Origin: Marinagarivorans sp. | GTDB lineage: Bacteria > Pseudomonadota > Gammaproteobacteria > Pseudomonadales > Cellvibrionaceae | Direction of reading: 5' to 3' | DNA length: 64,000 nucleotides | NCBI GenBank assembly: GCA_028281865.1 | Contig: JANQJB010000005.1 | Location: 34,246-98,245 of the forward strand | In this document: positions 39,092-49,146 of the stretch, one piece after another | Layout: each line of letters opens with the position of its first letter | How positions within the stretch are numbered: position 1 is the first letter of the stretch | Program-made: the position numbers and the translations under genes | Notes under the pieces: generated by a model | Databases searched by the model: none | Told to the model about the DNA's origin: nothing | Seen by the model: only the letters and a program-made list of their open reading frames with translations

Positions 39092-42043
39092 TTACGCAGT
39101 GCTACTTTTTGTAGATTTAGCAGGTGTTCTTCGAGAACGCTTAGCTTTCGGCGGCGCTTTTGCGCCGGCTTCGGAACTCGCGTTTGCTTTTGGAGTGACC
39201 TTAGATTTTTTATTCGGGTTAGCGTCCATTAAAAGAGGTTTTAAAAACTTGCCGGTGTGAGACGACTTTACTTTGCAAATGTCTTCTGGAGAGCCGCAAG
39301 CCACAATTTCTCCACCGCCACTTCCGCCTTCAGGGCCCAAATCAATAACCCAATCAGCTGTTTTCACGACATCTAAATTATGTTCGATTACAACAATGGT
39401 ATTGCCATGATCGCGTAAGCGATGCAGAACACGCAAGAGCTGTTGAATATCGTGGAAATGTAGGCCGGTAGTTGGTTCGTCGAGAATATACAGTGTTTGC
39501 CCCGTGTCGCGCTTCGATAGTTCGCGCGCAAGTTTAACGCGTTGCGCTTCCCCGCCTGAAAGTGTTGTTGCAGCTTGACCTAGACGGATATAGGAAAGGC
39601 CGACGTCGATTAAGGTTTGCAATTTCTTTGCAATCATTGGCACGGCATCAAAAAATTCACGCGCTTCCTCGACGGTCATTTCGAGAACTTCGTGGATATT
39701 TTTACCCTTGTATTTTATCTCTAGCGTTTCGCGGTTGTAGCGCTTGCCCCGACACTGGTCGCATGGCACATAAATATCGGGTAGAAAATGCATTTCTACT
39801 TTCACTACGCCGTCACCTTGGCATGCCTCGCAGCGCCCGCCTTTTACGTTAAAACTAAAGCGTCCCACTTTATAGCCGCGAGCACGGGCTTCCTGTGTCG
39901 CAGCGAAAAGATCGCGAATAGGAGTAAAAATGCCGGTGTAGGTTGCGGGATTGGAGCGCGGCGTTCGGCCTATTGGACTCTGGTCAATGTCCACACATTT
40001 ATCCAATAGATCTAGGCCTCTAACAGATTCGTGAGCAGCTGCGGTTAGCGTTGTAGCTCCGTTAAGTTCGGTTGCCGCAAGAGGGTAGAGTGTATTATTG
40101 ATTAAAGTCGATTTTCCTGAACCCGAAACGCCGGTCACGCAGGTCATTAAACCCAGTGGAATTTCAATTGAGACGTTTTTTAAATTGTTCCCGCTCGCAC
40201 CTTCTAAAATTAATTTTTTTACCCTTAACGGTGTGCGGCGCTCTGGGATTTCTATTTTTTTTCGTCCACTCAGGTAGGCGCCGGTCACAGAAGCTTTGCT
40301 GCGTGTAATTTGCGAGAGTGATCCGCGCGCAATAATTTCGCCCCCGTGCACACCTGCTCCAGGCCCAACATCCACGATATAGTCGGCGCTGCGTATAGCA
40401 TCTTCGTCGTGTTCAACGACGATGACGGTGTTACCGATATCGCGTAAGTGTTTCAGCGTTTTTAATAGCCGGTCGTTGTCGCGTTGGTGCAAACCTATTG
40501 AGGGCTCATCTAAAATATACATGACACCGACGAGGCCAGCACCGATTTGACTGGCTAAGCGAATGCGCTGCGCTTCGCCGCCGGAAAGTGTTTCGGCACT
40601 GCGGTTTAAGGTTAAATAATTTAAACCCACATCCACTAAAAAGCGTAAACGGTCGCGCAGTTCTTTTAATATTTTATCGGAAATTTTTCCTTTCGCCCCT
40701 TTAAACGAAAGTTTGGAAAAATAATTAAATGCATTGCCGATAGGTAACTCGGTAATTTCGGGTAAAGTTTTCTCATCGACAAACACGTGGCGAGCAGCTT
40801 CTTTAAGGCGCGTACCTCCGCATTCAGGGCAACTTTTCGTGGATAAATATTTAGCTAACTCTTCGCGCACAGAGTTAGAGGTCGTATCGCGATAACGCCT
40901 TTCCAAATTGGGGATAATGCCTTCGAAGGTGTGTTTGCGTTTGTAAGAGTCTCCGCGCTCGTTGATATAAGTGAAATCAATAATTTCTTCGCCAGAACCA
41001 TATAAAACGACATTTTTTTGTTTTTTAGTTAATTTTTTCCAAGGTGTTTCGACACTAAAGTTATAGTGCGCCCCCAGCGATTTCAACATATGGAAATAAT
41101 AGAGGTTGCGTTTGTCCCAGCTGCGGATCGCTCCTTCAGCCAGCGAGTTTTCCGGCTGAACGATAATGCGCTCTTCGGCAAAATATTGTTTGACGCCAAG
41201 GCCGTCGCAGGCGGGGCAAGCTCCCGCAGGGTTATTAAATGAAAACAAGCGCGGCTCAAGTTCTGAAAGTGAATAGTCACAATACGGGCACGCGTGCTTC
41301 GCAGAAAAGAGTTGGTCTTCCCTGTTGCCATCCATATCAGCAATTACGGCAATGCCATCCGCGAGGCCGAGTGCCGTTTCGAAACTTTCCGCAAGACGCT
41401 GCTTCAAATCAGCGCGAATTTTAAAACGATCGACAACAACTTCGATGCTGTGTTTTTTGCGCTTATCAAGTTTAGGTGCTTCGTCCAAATCGACTACGAT
41501 GCCGTCAATGCGCGCACGGATAAAGCCGTCGCGAATAAGACCTTCGATGATGTGTACATGTTCGCCTTTCCGGTCACGCACAATAGGCGCTAACAGCATC
41601 GTTTTTTGGTCTTTTGGCATTGCCAAAACTTGGTCGACCATTTCGGAGACGGTTTGTGCTGCTAATGGTTGTTTGTGTATCGGGCAACGCGGCTCGCCTA
41701 TACGTGCGAACAAAAGGCGCAAATAATCGTAAATTTCGGTAATTGTGCCGACGGTCGAGCGCGGGTTGTGGGATGTAGATTTTTGCTCTATGGAAATCGC
41801 AGGGCTCAAACCCTCAATTAAGTCCACCTCAGGCTTTTCCATCATCGACAAAAATTGGCGTGCGTAGGTCGATAGCGATTCGACATAGCGCCGTTGACCT
41901 TCTGCGTAAAGGGTATCGAAGGCAAGCGAAGATTTTCCGGAACCCGATAGGCCTGTAATAACAATTAATTTATCACGCGGAAGTTCAAGATCGATATTTT
42001 TAAGGTTATGGGTTTTCGCACCCCTTACAACAATAGTATCCAC
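39092..42043 (-). CDS. uvrA: Excinuclease ABC subunit A
   Basis: UvrA is the damage-recognition ATPase of nucleotide excision repair. The protein has two ABC modules: Walker [15 protein letters not shown] near the N-terminus and [14 protein letters not shown] in the second half. Both [12 protein letters not shown] and [12 protein letters not shown] signatures and the zinc-finger cysteines ([22 protein letters not shown]) are visible. At 983 residues it exceeds the usual 940 or so, because of a Lys/Ala/Pro-rich basic tail after KFLKPLL. The linked MFS transporter and ssb lie beyond a LuxR gene. Confidence 0.98.
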   Translation of the reverse strand: MDTIVVRGAKTHNLKNIDLELPRDKLIVITGLSGSGKSSLAFDTLYAEGQRRYVESLSTYARQFLSMMEKPEVDLIEGLSPAISIEQKSTSHNPRSTVGTITEIYDYLRLLFARIGEPRCPIHKQPLAAQTVSEMVDQVLAMPKDQKTMLLAPIVRDRKGEHVHIIEGLIRDGFIRARIDGIVVDLDEAPKLDKRKKHSIEVVVDRFKIRADLKQRLAESFETALGLADGIAVIADMDGNREDQLFSAKHACPYCDYSLSELEPRLFSFNNPAGACPACDGLGVKQYFAEERIIVQPENSLAEGAIRSWDKRNLYYFHMLKSLGAHYNFSVETPWKKLTKKQKNVVLYGSGEEIIDFTYINERGDSYKRKHTFEGIIPNLERRYRDTTSNSVREELAKYLSTKSCPECGGTRLKEAARHVFVDEKTLPEITELPIGNAFNYFSKLSFKGAKGKISDKILKELRDRLRFLVDVGLNYLTLNRSAETLSGGEAQRIRLASQIGAGLVGVMYILDEPSIGLHQRDNDRLLKTLKHLRDIGNTVIVVEHDEDAIRSADYIVDVGPGAGVHGGEIIARGSLSQITRSKASVTGAYLSGRKKIEIPERRTPLRVKKLILEGASGNNLKNVSIEIPLGLMTCVTGVSGSGKSTLINNTLYPLAATELNGATTLTAAAHESVRGLDLLDKCVDIDQSPIGRTPRSNPATYTGIFTPIRDLFAATQEARARGYKVGRFSFNVKGGRCEACQGDGVVKVEMHFLPDIYVPCDQCRGKRYNRETLEIKYKGKNIHEVLEMTVEEAREFFDAVPMIAKKLQTLIDVGLSYIRLGQAATTLSGGEAQRVKLARELSKRDTGQTLYILDEPTTGLHFHDIQQLLRVLHRLRDHGNTIVVIEHNLDVVKTADWVIDLGPEGGSGGGEIVACGSPEDICKVKSSHTGKFLKPLLMDANPNKKSKVTPKANASSEAGAKAPPKAKRSRRTPAKSTKSSTA

Positions 42044-42235
42044 GAAACGATCCTAAAGAACAGAAATTTGAAAGCTATGCATCATACCTTATGCAGGGCG
42101 AAAAGTAATGGTTATATAACCAGTACTTTTCATGTGCGGTATGGAGCGATCTAAAAAATTGAGACGTTACGCGAGAATCCCTTAAAAGGATCAATTTTAT
42201 AGACGAAAAATGGACCTGAATAGAGTTTGGGTGAG

Positions 42236-42883
42236 TTACAGGTCGTCCATGTCGCGCACCCAATTGCTGGCTTCGAGCCTATTGCGCACACCGATTTTTT
42301 TGTAGACGTTATAAAGATGGCTTTTGACTGTGTGTTCACTGACTTCGAGAGTATCAGAGATATCCGAATTAGTGGCGCCGTCCTTGATCAGTTTTAGAAT
42401 CTGTCGCTCGCGCTTGGTTAATTTGATATCCAAACGTTTCATCGACGGGGCACGCCGATTTTTTTGCAAGAAATGATGTAGCAAACGCCGAGGAACCCAA
42501 TACTCGCCCTTGAGCATGCTATCGAGTCCGCGCACCAGTTGTTCTTGATCGGTATCGGAGAAGAACACACCACATACACAAGGCCAGTCAAGTAGTTCCT
42601 CGTGCTCGCTTTCGGCGATGGCGTTTAGCAGTGCTACCGACGGCGCGTCAACTTGTTCCTGAATATCGTGCACAATCGATTGCAGGTCCGTAATATCGCG
42701 GCTGTGGCAGTCCACCAGCAACAGTTGGTCGCCCGAAGTATCGGGACTAAATTCTTCAATTACTTTACATTCGAGCTTGGTTTTGTCACTGATTAGTGCG
42801 GCTAGGAGGCCTGTTTGCAGGCTGTTATTAGTCGACAAAAGAGAAATGCCCGTTATGTCGTTCTGTGCTGAATCTATTGTCAC
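42236..42883 (-). CDS. LuxR/CsgD-type transcriptional regulator
   Basis: The 215-residue product has a degenerate N-terminal receiver-like domain (about 10-130), with SLLSTNNSLQTGLL and an acidic LLVDCHSRD segment. A C-terminal LuxR helix-turn-helix follows (about 150-208): LTKRERQILKLIKDGATNSD then EVSEHTVKSHLYNVYKKIGV. The sequence style is close to CsgD, the biofilm regulator, but targets cannot be assigned. It lies between uvrA and the MFS gene, where many relatives have only a divergent promoter. Confidence 0.85.
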   Translation of the reverse strand: MTIDSAQNDITGISLLSTNNSLQTGLLAALISDKTKLECKVIEEFSPDTSGDQLLLVDCHSRDITDLQSIVHDIQEQVDAPSVALLNAIAESEHEELLDWPCVCGVFFSDTDQEQLVRGLDSMLKGEYWVPRRLLHHFLQKNRRAPSMKRLDIKLTKRERQILKLIKDGATNSDISDTLEVSEHTVKSHLYNVYKKIGVRNRLEASNWVRDMDDL

Positions 42884-43147
42884 AGTTTGGTCTGCCTTAT
42901 TTCTTCGATTATCCTGACTGCTCAGAAAAATAAGTGCCCGATTGTAACTGAATTAAGACTTTGGAACTAGCCAAGGCACTCATTCTTTTAGTATTTCCGG
43001 CCCTTTGCGAGTTTAATTTGCGTTGTCTCCCATTCTAAGAATAGCTGAAACTCATACTCTATCAGTGAAACAGATGGGCTGATACAATTCGCCGCTTTTT
43101 CCAATCTTGTCGAGAGATTACCAACGGTGTCAACGAGTTAGCGAGCG

Positions 43148-44344
43148 ATGCAACAAGCTTCGGAAATGAAAATTGTCGGTTCTTTAGCGTTGCTATACGT
43201 GTTTCGTATGTTGGGCCTGTTTATGGTTTTTCCTATCATGATGATATACGGCGACGAATACGTGGGCTCCACCACTGTTTTGTTGGGAATGGCTCTAGGC
43301 TTATACGGCGTAACACAGGCGGTCTTCCAGATACCGATGGGGATGTTGTCTGATGTCTGGGGGCGCAAGCAGGTTATCGTCCTTGGTCTTGCTCTATTCG
43401 GCTTAGGCAGTGTGATTGCCGCCGTTTCTGAATCTATTTGGGGATTGTTAATTGGGCGTTTGCTCCAAGGTACGGGAGCTATCGCGGCGGCTATTCTTGC
43501 GCTTGTGGGTGACTTAACATCCGAAAAAAATCGCACGAAAGCGATGGCGGTAATTGGCGCGTCGATCGGCTTATCTTTTGCTATTGCGTTGTTTTTGGGG
43601 CCGCTACTGGCCACTTTCGGCGGAATATCCACAGTTTTCTGGGCATCGTCTCTATTTGCTGTAGCGGGTATGGTGATCTTGTTTTGGGCTATACCCTCCG
43701 CACCTCCAAAAACACAGAGCTCAAACATAGCGGTTCCAGCGCTATTGCGCACAACGTTGGCGAATAGAGATTTGTTACGGCTAAATTGGGCTATTTTTTG
43801 TTTACATTTTGTGTTGACTGCGACGTTTGTACTCGCACCAGTCCTGTTGGAAAAAACGGGTTTACCCGGTGAAGACCACTGGCATTATTATCTTCCCATT
43901 ATGCTTGTCGCGTTTATCGGTATGCTGCCTTTTATGTTTCTCGCCGAGCGCAAACAAAAAATGAAGTTTGTCATGTTGCTGGCCATCCTAAGTCTGATTG
44001 CAAGTGAGTGCATACTTCATTTTTATGGAGGCTATAAGAGTGGGTGGATAGCGGCACTGCTTTGGTTTTTTGTTGCATTTAATTTGCTAGAGGCGACCCT
44101 GCCTTCTTTGTTGAGTAAGCAGGCTCCGCTCGGCAGCAAGGGTACAGCAATGGGCGTGTATTCAACCTGCCAATTTTTGGGAGCTGCGCTTGGCGGCATC
44201 GTTGGCGGGTTAATGTTCGACGGTTTTGGGTCTGCCGGTGTGGTTGCCGCGTGTGTAGCACTTTGCTCATTGTGGTTCATCAGTGCGTTTTGGCTGAGGT
44301 TTCCCCCGCACGGGAACAATCGAGCTGTTTCAACTAGCGAATAG
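43148..44344 (+). CDS. Major facilitator superfamily transporter
   Basis: The 398-residue protein has twelve predicted membrane segments and the MFS loop motif GMLSDVWGRKQVIVLG between segments 2 and 3, plus RLLQGTGAIAAAILALVGDL. The substrate is unknown. In pseudomonads and relatives an MFS gene of this type commonly lies between uvrA and ssb, so this is a conserved neighbourhood and not evidence of drug resistance. A GAGCG-type ribosome-binding site lies close to the ATG. Confidence 0.9.
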   Translation: MQQASEMKIVGSLALLYVFRMLGLFMVFPIMMIYGDEYVGSTTVLLGMALGLYGVTQAVFQIPMGMLSDVWGRKQVIVLGLALFGLGSVIAAVSESIWGLLIGRLLQGTGAIAAAILALVGDLTSEKNRTKAMAVIGASIGLSFAIALFLGPLLATFGGISTVFWASSLFAVAGMVILFWAIPSAPPKTQSSNIAVPALLRTTLANRDLLRLNWAIFCLHFVLTATFVLAPVLLEKTGLPGEDHWHYYLPIMLVAFIGMLPFMFLAERKQKMKFVMLLAILSLIASECILHFYGGYKSGWIAALLWFFVAFNLLEATLPSLLSKQAPLGSKGTAMGVYSTCQFLGAALGGIVGGLMFDGFGSAGVVAACVALCSLWFISAFWLRFPPHGNNRAVSTSE

Positions 44345-44554
44345 GGCGCTTTTAGCTTAGTTTTTCTTTGCTCTAAACTGCGCTCACGAAAAGTTAGAAC
44401 AATTTGTTACTTGCTTCCTATTAGCCTCTTCTTTTATTCTCGCAAACTTAATCAGGTGCAAATTTGCTTTGTAGCGAGATAAAAAAACTGTTCTGTGGTT
44501 TTTGTACCGAAACTTAGACACATCAATGTAAATCGATAGGCTTAGGAGGCAACG

Positions 44555-45079
44555 GTGGCGCGCGGAATTAACAAAGTCATTTTAATTGGCAATTGTGGGC
44601 AGGACCCAGAGACTCGATACAGCCAAGCGGGTGCAGCGATAACCAATATCAGCGTCGCAACCTCTGAGAGCTGGAAAGATAAGCAAACCGGGCAAATGCA
44701 AGATCGCACAGAGTGGCATCGCGTTGTGTTTTTCAATCGGCTCGGTGAAATTGCTGGAGAGTATTTAAGAAAGGGTTCCAAAGTTTATATTGAGGGTTCT
44801 TTGCGAACGCGTAAATGGCAAGATCAGCAGGGCCAAGACCGTTATACAACCGAGATAGTCGCCAATGAGATGCAAATGCTCGATAGTCGTCAGGGCGCCG
44901 GATTTGAGGCGGGTGGCGATCCAATGGGTGGTGGCTATACTCAGCCGATGGCGCCTGGTGGTAGGTCACCTGCAGGTGGCACTATGGCTCCACAAGCACC
45001 TCAATCGCCACCGCAGTCGGCACAGCAACCGCAGGCAGCTCCGGCGATGGACAATTTTGACGACGACATACCCTTTTGA
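44555..45079 (+). CDS. ssb: Single-stranded DNA-binding protein
   Basis: SSB coats single-stranded DNA in replication and repair. The OB fold (about 1-110) starts [20 protein letters not shown] Gly/Gln/Pro-rich linker follows, and the canonical acidic tip DNFDDDIPF, which recruits partner proteins, ends the protein. The start is GTG with a perfect AGGAGG ribosome-binding site. At 174 residues it is standard. Confidence 0.98.
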   Translation: MARGINKVILIGNCGQDPETRYSQAGAAITNISVATSESWKDKQTGQMQDRTEWHRVVFFNRLGEIAGEYLRKGSKVYIEGSLRTRKWQDQQGQDRYTTEIVANEMQMLDSRQGAGFEAGGDPMGGGYTQPMAPGGRSPAGGTMAPQAPQSPPQSAQQPQAAPAMDNFDDDIPF

Positions 45080-45164
45080 TCTAGATGTAAAAGTGGTTGT
45101 GAAGCTGGTATCGTCTGATTCATATCTAAGCAATTGAATTAATTAAATAAGCCTAAATGAAAAG

Positions 45165-45199
45165 CCTTCAGTGACTGGTAAGTTGTTGAGGGTTTTTTT
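45165..45199 (+). terminator. Possible terminator after ssb
   Basis: CCTTCA (45165-45170) pairs with TGAGGG (45187-45192), with one G-T wobble, around a 16-nt loop and is followed by seven T residues. The loop is large and the stem short, so it is a moderate candidate. Confidence 0.45.
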
Positions 45200-45207
45200 G
45201 TTTGTCG

Positions 45208-45300
45208 CTATTAACCCGGTGGTAACTATTGCCGGGTTAATAGGCGGCGTATGGAGGCGTCGCCATTGCCAGAATGGCAATGTAAGCCGCTGAAATACAA
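45208..45300. repeat. Hairpin repeat, short copy
   Basis: CTATTAACCCGG (45208-45219) and CCGGGTTAATAG (45232-45243) form a 12-bp perfect stem. Just after it, CATTGCC / GGCAATG and an outer GCGGC / GCCGC form further stems. The 36-nt first hairpin aligns base for base with 49286-49321, which belongs to a larger element with the same terminal sequence. The two relatives bracket the MipA-two-component region. Confidence 0.65.
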
Positions 45301-45426
45301 AATCGCGCATTTTTGCTGGTGTTTCAGCCGCGTGCAAACCAACGGATAGGACGATCTATTGGGTTGCCGGCTTGTATAGTTGCTGTACTTGTTAATAGCT
45401 TTTCTCAAACGTATGTGAAGTTAAAG

Positions 45427-45466
45427 CGCTGATACAATTTGATACAGATTGTTGCGCAGTGATACC
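45427..45466 (+). promoter_or_regulatory. Tandem GATACA box upstream of the MipA/OmpV gene
   Basis: GATACA occurs at 45431 and 45441, with GATACC at 45461, all in 10-bp phase. The 25-bp block 45427-45451 matches 49359-49383 at 23 of 25 positions. OmpR/PhoB-type regulators bind direct repeats with about 10-11-bp period, so this is the likely target of the response regulator encoded just downstream (inference). Confidence 0.7.
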
Positions 45467-45615
45467 CCGCCGTGCGATTTCTCCCCTTATACTGAGGATA
45501 TTCTTTTAGCAAATTCTGGGGCTAAGCCGAAGTAAAACTGGGATCTGCAATTTGCATCTTTGGTTTTCAAAATGAATCGCTAAATTAGCATTATTCAGTA
45601 TGAGGAGTTTAGCTA

Positions 45616-46488
45616 GTGAGATTTTTTAAGCGGCAGGTTCCAGTCCTGTGCCTCACAGTGCTACTCGTGCTTATTAATCTGCCGGCTTGGTCCCAGGGTA
45701 CTCCAGATGCAACACGTAATGTTGACACCAAGGCATTTTCAAGTGCGAATTCTGGGCACATGCAGCTTGGTGTTGGGTATCTCTTTGAAGAAGGGCCATT
45801 TACCGAGAAAAAAAATGGCATGCGGTTTTTCTTCAGTGGGCGCTACCAATGGGAGCGCTTTTTTGTTGAAGCGCATACCGGCTCAAGCTCAGGCGATAGT
45901 TCTTCACCTGCAATAGGCTACAGTCTTCTCGAAAACGACCACTGGGTATATGACGCGTACTTGGGCACGACCCTCAACTTTCTGAGTGTTAGTGGGATAG
46001 AAAATAATAAGCTCACGCGTTCAGAGCGTAAGCATGGCTTTCACATGGGCGTCCGAGCTTCGGGTCTTTACGGCGATAACCAGTTCCAATTTGCCTTGTT
46101 TCCCGTAAAAGTAAGCCCCGTCGACAACCCTGGTATTTTTGCTTCCGCGTCCTATGCGCGGGAATGGCAAATTCGAAACTTAATTTTCCACCTTGTGCTA
46201 GGTGCTAAGTATCGCGGATATGACATCAGCTACTATGCTAATGGCCCTGATGGTTCAATACTTAAAGTGATCGTAGACGGCTCGCATTTAACCGCGGCCG
46301 AGAAAGGGGTCGACCTTAATGTACAGATTGGTTTCAGCTATCCTTTGACCAAGCACTTGGCGCTTGAAAGCTACTTGCGTTATACCGAAGTGACTGGCAG
46401 TGAAAAGGATATTGAAATATTTGCGCCCGGCTCTGAGCGACCTGACTCCCAGCGTGAAGCGGGAATTCTTTTGAATTACAACTTTTAG
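45616..46488 (+). CDS. MipA/OmpV-family outer membrane protein
   Basis: The 290-residue product has a signal peptide (about 1-27, ending PAWSQ). Alternating beta strands follow, with a C-terminal phenylalanine (LLNYNF), the outer-membrane barrel signal. Family phrases such as GHMQLGVGYLFEEGPF and GVDLNVQIGFSYPLTKHLAL support MipA/OmpV. The start is GTG with a GAGG-like site. It precedes the DUF3019 gene by 9 nt and a response regulator/kinase pair, an arrangement resembling the OmpV-linked CarRS/VprAB locus of Vibrio (recalled). A GATACA tandem box lies about 165 bp upstream. Confidence 0.78.
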   Translation: MRFFKRQVPVLCLTVLLVLINLPAWSQGTPDATRNVDTKAFSSANSGHMQLGVGYLFEEGPFTEKKNGMRFFFSGRYQWERFFVEAHTGSSSGDSSSPAIGYSLLENDHWVYDAYLGTTLNFLSVSGIENNKLTRSERKHGFHMGVRASGLYGDNQFQFALFPVKVSPVDNPGIFASASYAREWQIRNLIFHLVLGAKYRGYDISYYANGPDGSILKVIVDGSHLTAAEKGVDLNVQIGFSYPLTKHLALESYLRYTEVTGSEKDIEIFAPGSERPDSQREAGILLNYNF

Positions 46489-46497
46489 AAGAATCCC

Positions 46498-46998
46498 GTG
46501 AAAATACAAAAAAGTCAGATTATTACTGTTAAGCAATCTCTGGGTAAAAATAGCCAGAGAACTTGGATAGACAAGTTTGCACAAGGTGCTCACCTATTCA
46601 TTTGGATGCTGGTTGGCAGCTTAGCGCTTAAATGTTTATCTGTATCGGCAGAACAGCCGTCAATAGAATTGAAAGTCAAACCCAAGCAATGTGTTAGCCT
46701 CAAACGGGGGCAGTCGTGCTACACCAAAGCGGTAGTATCATGGCAAAGCGAAGAGCAAGGAAATTATTGCGTTGTTTGGCAGCCTGAGCTTGAAAATCTT
46801 GGTGGACCCGAAAAACAACAGCGCTGTTTTAGCGGGCAAAAACAAGGTCGATTTAAAGTGTCGTTAAAGATCCAGTCAAAACTCGTTTTTCGGCTAGTCG
46901 ATACCGATCGTGAAATAGCGCTAGCTTCAGCAGAGCTTGAGTATTTTTGGGTATATAACAAAAGCAAGCGTCCACAACAGTCTTGGCGTTTATATTAA
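46498..46998 (+). CDS. DUF3019-family protein
   Basis: The 166-residue product has an N-terminal hydrophobic segment (about 31-50), then IELKVKPKQCVSLKRGQSCY and NYCVVWQPE, the cysteine-containing pattern of DUF3019 proteins. It is probably periplasmic. The function is unknown. It lies between the MipA/OmpV gene and the response regulator, which hints at a sensing or accessory role. The start is GTG; the long N-terminus before the hydrophobic segment means a later start is possible. Its 3' end is followed by the regulator after 23 nt. Confidence 0.72.
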   Translation: MKIQKSQIITVKQSLGKNSQRTWIDKFAQGAHLFIWMLVGSLALKCLSVSAEQPSIELKVKPKQCVSLKRGQSCYTKAVVSWQSEEQGNYCVVWQPELENLGGPEKQQRCFSGQKQGRFKVSLKIQSKLVFRLVDTDREIALASAELEYFWVYNKSKRPQQSWRLY

Positions 46999-47021
46999 GC
47001 ACGCGTATTCGGGGAAAATTT

Positions 47022-47732
47022 ATGTCAGAGCAGCCACGCGTCTTAATCGTTGAGGATGACCTCGAGCTGGCAGAGTGGATAGCGGAGTATCTGCAGGACA
47101 AAGGTTACGATGTATCGGCTGTTCATTGTGGTAAACAGGCGGTAGATGTCATTTTAGCGCAACAACCAGACTTGGTTATTCTTGATGGTATGTTGCCGAA
47201 GCTGGATGGTTTGGATGTATGTAAAGCCGTGCGGCCAAAATTCTCAAATCCTATTTTAATGCTTACCGCCCGAGATGAAGAGTTGGATGAGGTGTTGGGG
47301 CTTGAAGTCGGCGCGGATGATTATATGACAAAGCCAGTGAGGGCGAGGGTTTTGCTGGCGCGCGTGCGAAAGCATCTCGATCGAGTGGCTAAAGACAGCA
47401 GTGTTGGGGAAAAAACTATCAATGAAAAATTGGTATTCGATCGCTTGTCGATCGACAGTGCAACTCGGTCTGTAGTGTTCGATGATGAGCGTTTAGATCT
47501 CTCCTCGAAAGAATTCGATATATTATGGCTGCTTGCACAAAATGCAGGGCAAATCATATCGCGCGATTTTTTGGTCAAGCAACTACGGGGGTTTGATTAC
47601 GATGGCTATGACAGGTCTATCGATTTGCTCATATCGCGCCTCAGAAAGAAACTGGGAGACAATTCAAGCGAGTCAGGTCGCATAAAAACCGTGTGGGGTA
47701 AAGGTTATCTCTTTGTAAAAGATAGTCACTAG
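47022..47732 (+). CDS. OmpR-family response regulator
   Basis: The 236-residue protein has a receiver domain with acidic VEDD near the N-terminus, the phosphoacceptor Asp at about 55 (LVILDGMLPKLDG) and the Lys in YMTKPV. A winged-helix C-terminal domain follows, with LDLSSKEFDILWLLAQNAGQ and VKTVWGKGYLF-like ending (IKTVWGKGYLFV). The frame is open 39 bp upstream into the DUF3019 gene, but the ATG at 47022 begins MSEQPRVLIVEDD as expected. It is the regulator of the adjacent kinase and the best candidate to bind the GATACA boxes. Confidence 0.95.
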   Translation: MSEQPRVLIVEDDLELAEWIAEYLQDKGYDVSAVHCGKQAVDVILAQQPDLVILDGMLPKLDGLDVCKAVRPKFSNPILMLTARDEELDEVLGLEVGADDYMTKPVRARVLLARVRKHLDRVAKDSSVGEKTINEKLVFDRLSIDSATRSVVFDDERLDLSSKEFDILWLLAQNAGQIISRDFLVKQLRGFDYDGYDRSIDLLISRLRKKLGDNSSESGRIKTVWGKGYLFVKDSH

Positions 47733-47753
47733 GTTCGACGTAAAGGTAAATTA

Positions 47754-49139
47754 ATGCGCTCACTTCCGCTTAGCTTATTAGGCGCGGTTTTAAGTATTTC
47801 ACTCGGCCTGGGTTGGTTGTTTGACACGCTTTATTCTCGGCTTAATCCAGAAGGCGAACCCGACCCCGAAACGAACTTGGCGCTTTTGCAAGACATCGGT
47901 GCAAGTTTAGCCACTAGCCTGGCACAAGTTGATGATAAAACCGCATTTGTTCAAGCTTGGGAAAATAATCTAAACATTGAAGTTGAAATCATAGCCTTGG
48001 AAGATATTGCCTTACCCGATTCTATGTCGTCGCAGTTGCAAACTGGAAAGCCATTGATGCTTGAGCGCGAAGCTAAAATTGCGCTTTACTATTTATTAAA
48101 TACTAAGGAGGGTCTGTTAAAGACTGATGAGAGTCTATTAAAAACTAAGCAGAGTGCTTCTTCAGAAGCGAACTCCATAAATGAGCTGCTGCATGACGCT
48201 AGTCAATTGCTAGTATTGTCGGTCCCTCGTTCGAGTGGGCAACAGCATTCGCATCATCAAATTCGTTGGTGGTTGACCTTCGGGTTTTATTTTTGTCTTT
48301 TGCTCTTACTCACGTTCTGGCTCTACCCACTAATTAGCCGCTTGCGTATTCTGCGACGCTCGGCGATGGCCTTTGGGAGGGGTGACTTACACGAGCGCAT
48401 CCCGTTAAGTGGCCTATCCTATATTCGCGATATTGAACGCGAATTTAATCGCATGGCTCAACAAATTGAAGCCTTGATCAGCGACGTTAAGTTATTGAGT
48501 AGTGCAGTATCCCATGACCTTCGCACGCCCATTGCAAAAATTCGCCTGGGTATTGACCTTCTGGAAGAAGCCTCGCTGGATGAGAAGCAGAGAAAATACC
48601 TCGCGCGCATGAGTTCGCAGGTGGATGATATGACGGACCTCGTTGAAAACTTGCTGCGTTATGCGCGCTTGGATCAAGTCTTATTGGATGTACAACTGCA
48701 GCCGTTGGACCTGAGTACTATTGTTAAAGATGCCGTGCAAAAATATTGCGGAAACAGCAAGCAGTGGTTTGATCGCGGGCTGGATAAATCCTGTATGATT
48801 TTGGGTGAGAAGCGGTATTTAAAAATGTTGTTAACGAACCTCTTCGAAAATGCAGCTGCCTATGCCGAATCAAAGATTCAAGTCTCTATCTCGACCGATG
48901 AAAAAGTTGTAACTTTGTTAATCGAAGACGATGGTCCAGGCGTTGAAGAGGCCCTTCGCGAAACACTTTTCAAGCCCTTTGTAAGAGGAGAGTACAAGAG
49001 TGGTAAACCAAAGGGTTATGGTCTAGGACTGGCTTTTGTAAAGCGTGTTGCCGACTGGCACGACGCGACAATATCGGTATCCGATTCGCCGGCATTAGGC
49101 GGCGCTCTATTTCTTATTCAATTCCCGCTTAGTCGCTGA
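47754..49139 (+). CDS. Sensor histidine kinase (RstB/CarS-like)
   Basis: The 461-residue protein has an N-terminal membrane segment (about 4-24), a periplasmic sensor region, and a second membrane segment (about 178-200). A HAMP region follows, then HisKA with the phosphoacceptor His at about 254 (SAVSHDLRTPIAKIRLGIDL), and HATPase boxes NLFENAAAYAES, IEDDGPGVEEAL and GYGLGLAFVKRV. The periplasmic part is not recognisable to me by ligand. It follows the response regulator by 21 bp. Confidence 0.94.
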   Translation: MRSLPLSLLGAVLSISLGLGWLFDTLYSRLNPEGEPDPETNLALLQDIGASLATSLAQVDDKTAFVQAWENNLNIEVEIIALEDIALPDSMSSQLQTGKPLMLEREAKIALYYLLNTKEGLLKTDESLLKTKQSASSEANSINELLHDASQLLVLSVPRSSGQQHSHHQIRWWLTFGFYFCLLLLLTFWLYPLISRLRILRRSAMAFGRGDLHERIPLSGLSYIRDIEREFNRMAQQIEALISDVKLLSSAVSHDLRTPIAKIRLGIDLLEEASLDEKQRKYLARMSSQVDDMTDLVENLLRYARLDQVLLDVQLQPLDLSTIVKDAVQKYCGNSKQWFDRGLDKSCMILGEKRYLKMLLTNLFENAAAYAESKIQVSISTDEKVVTLLIEDDGPGVEEALRETLFKPFVRGEYKSGKPKGYGLGLAFVKRVADWHDATISVSDSPALGGALFLIQFPLSR

Positions 49140-49146
49140 TAAAAAA

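Noticed and set aside
43075..43092. Single CTGATACAATT upstream of the MFS gene
   Set aside because: Only one half of the tandem GATACA box is present and there is no in-phase second unit, so it is probably chance.
43138..43752. 204-codon open frame antisense to the MFS gene
   Set aside because: Proline/alanine/serine-rich shadow of a membrane-protein gene; the sense frame has clear MFS motifs.
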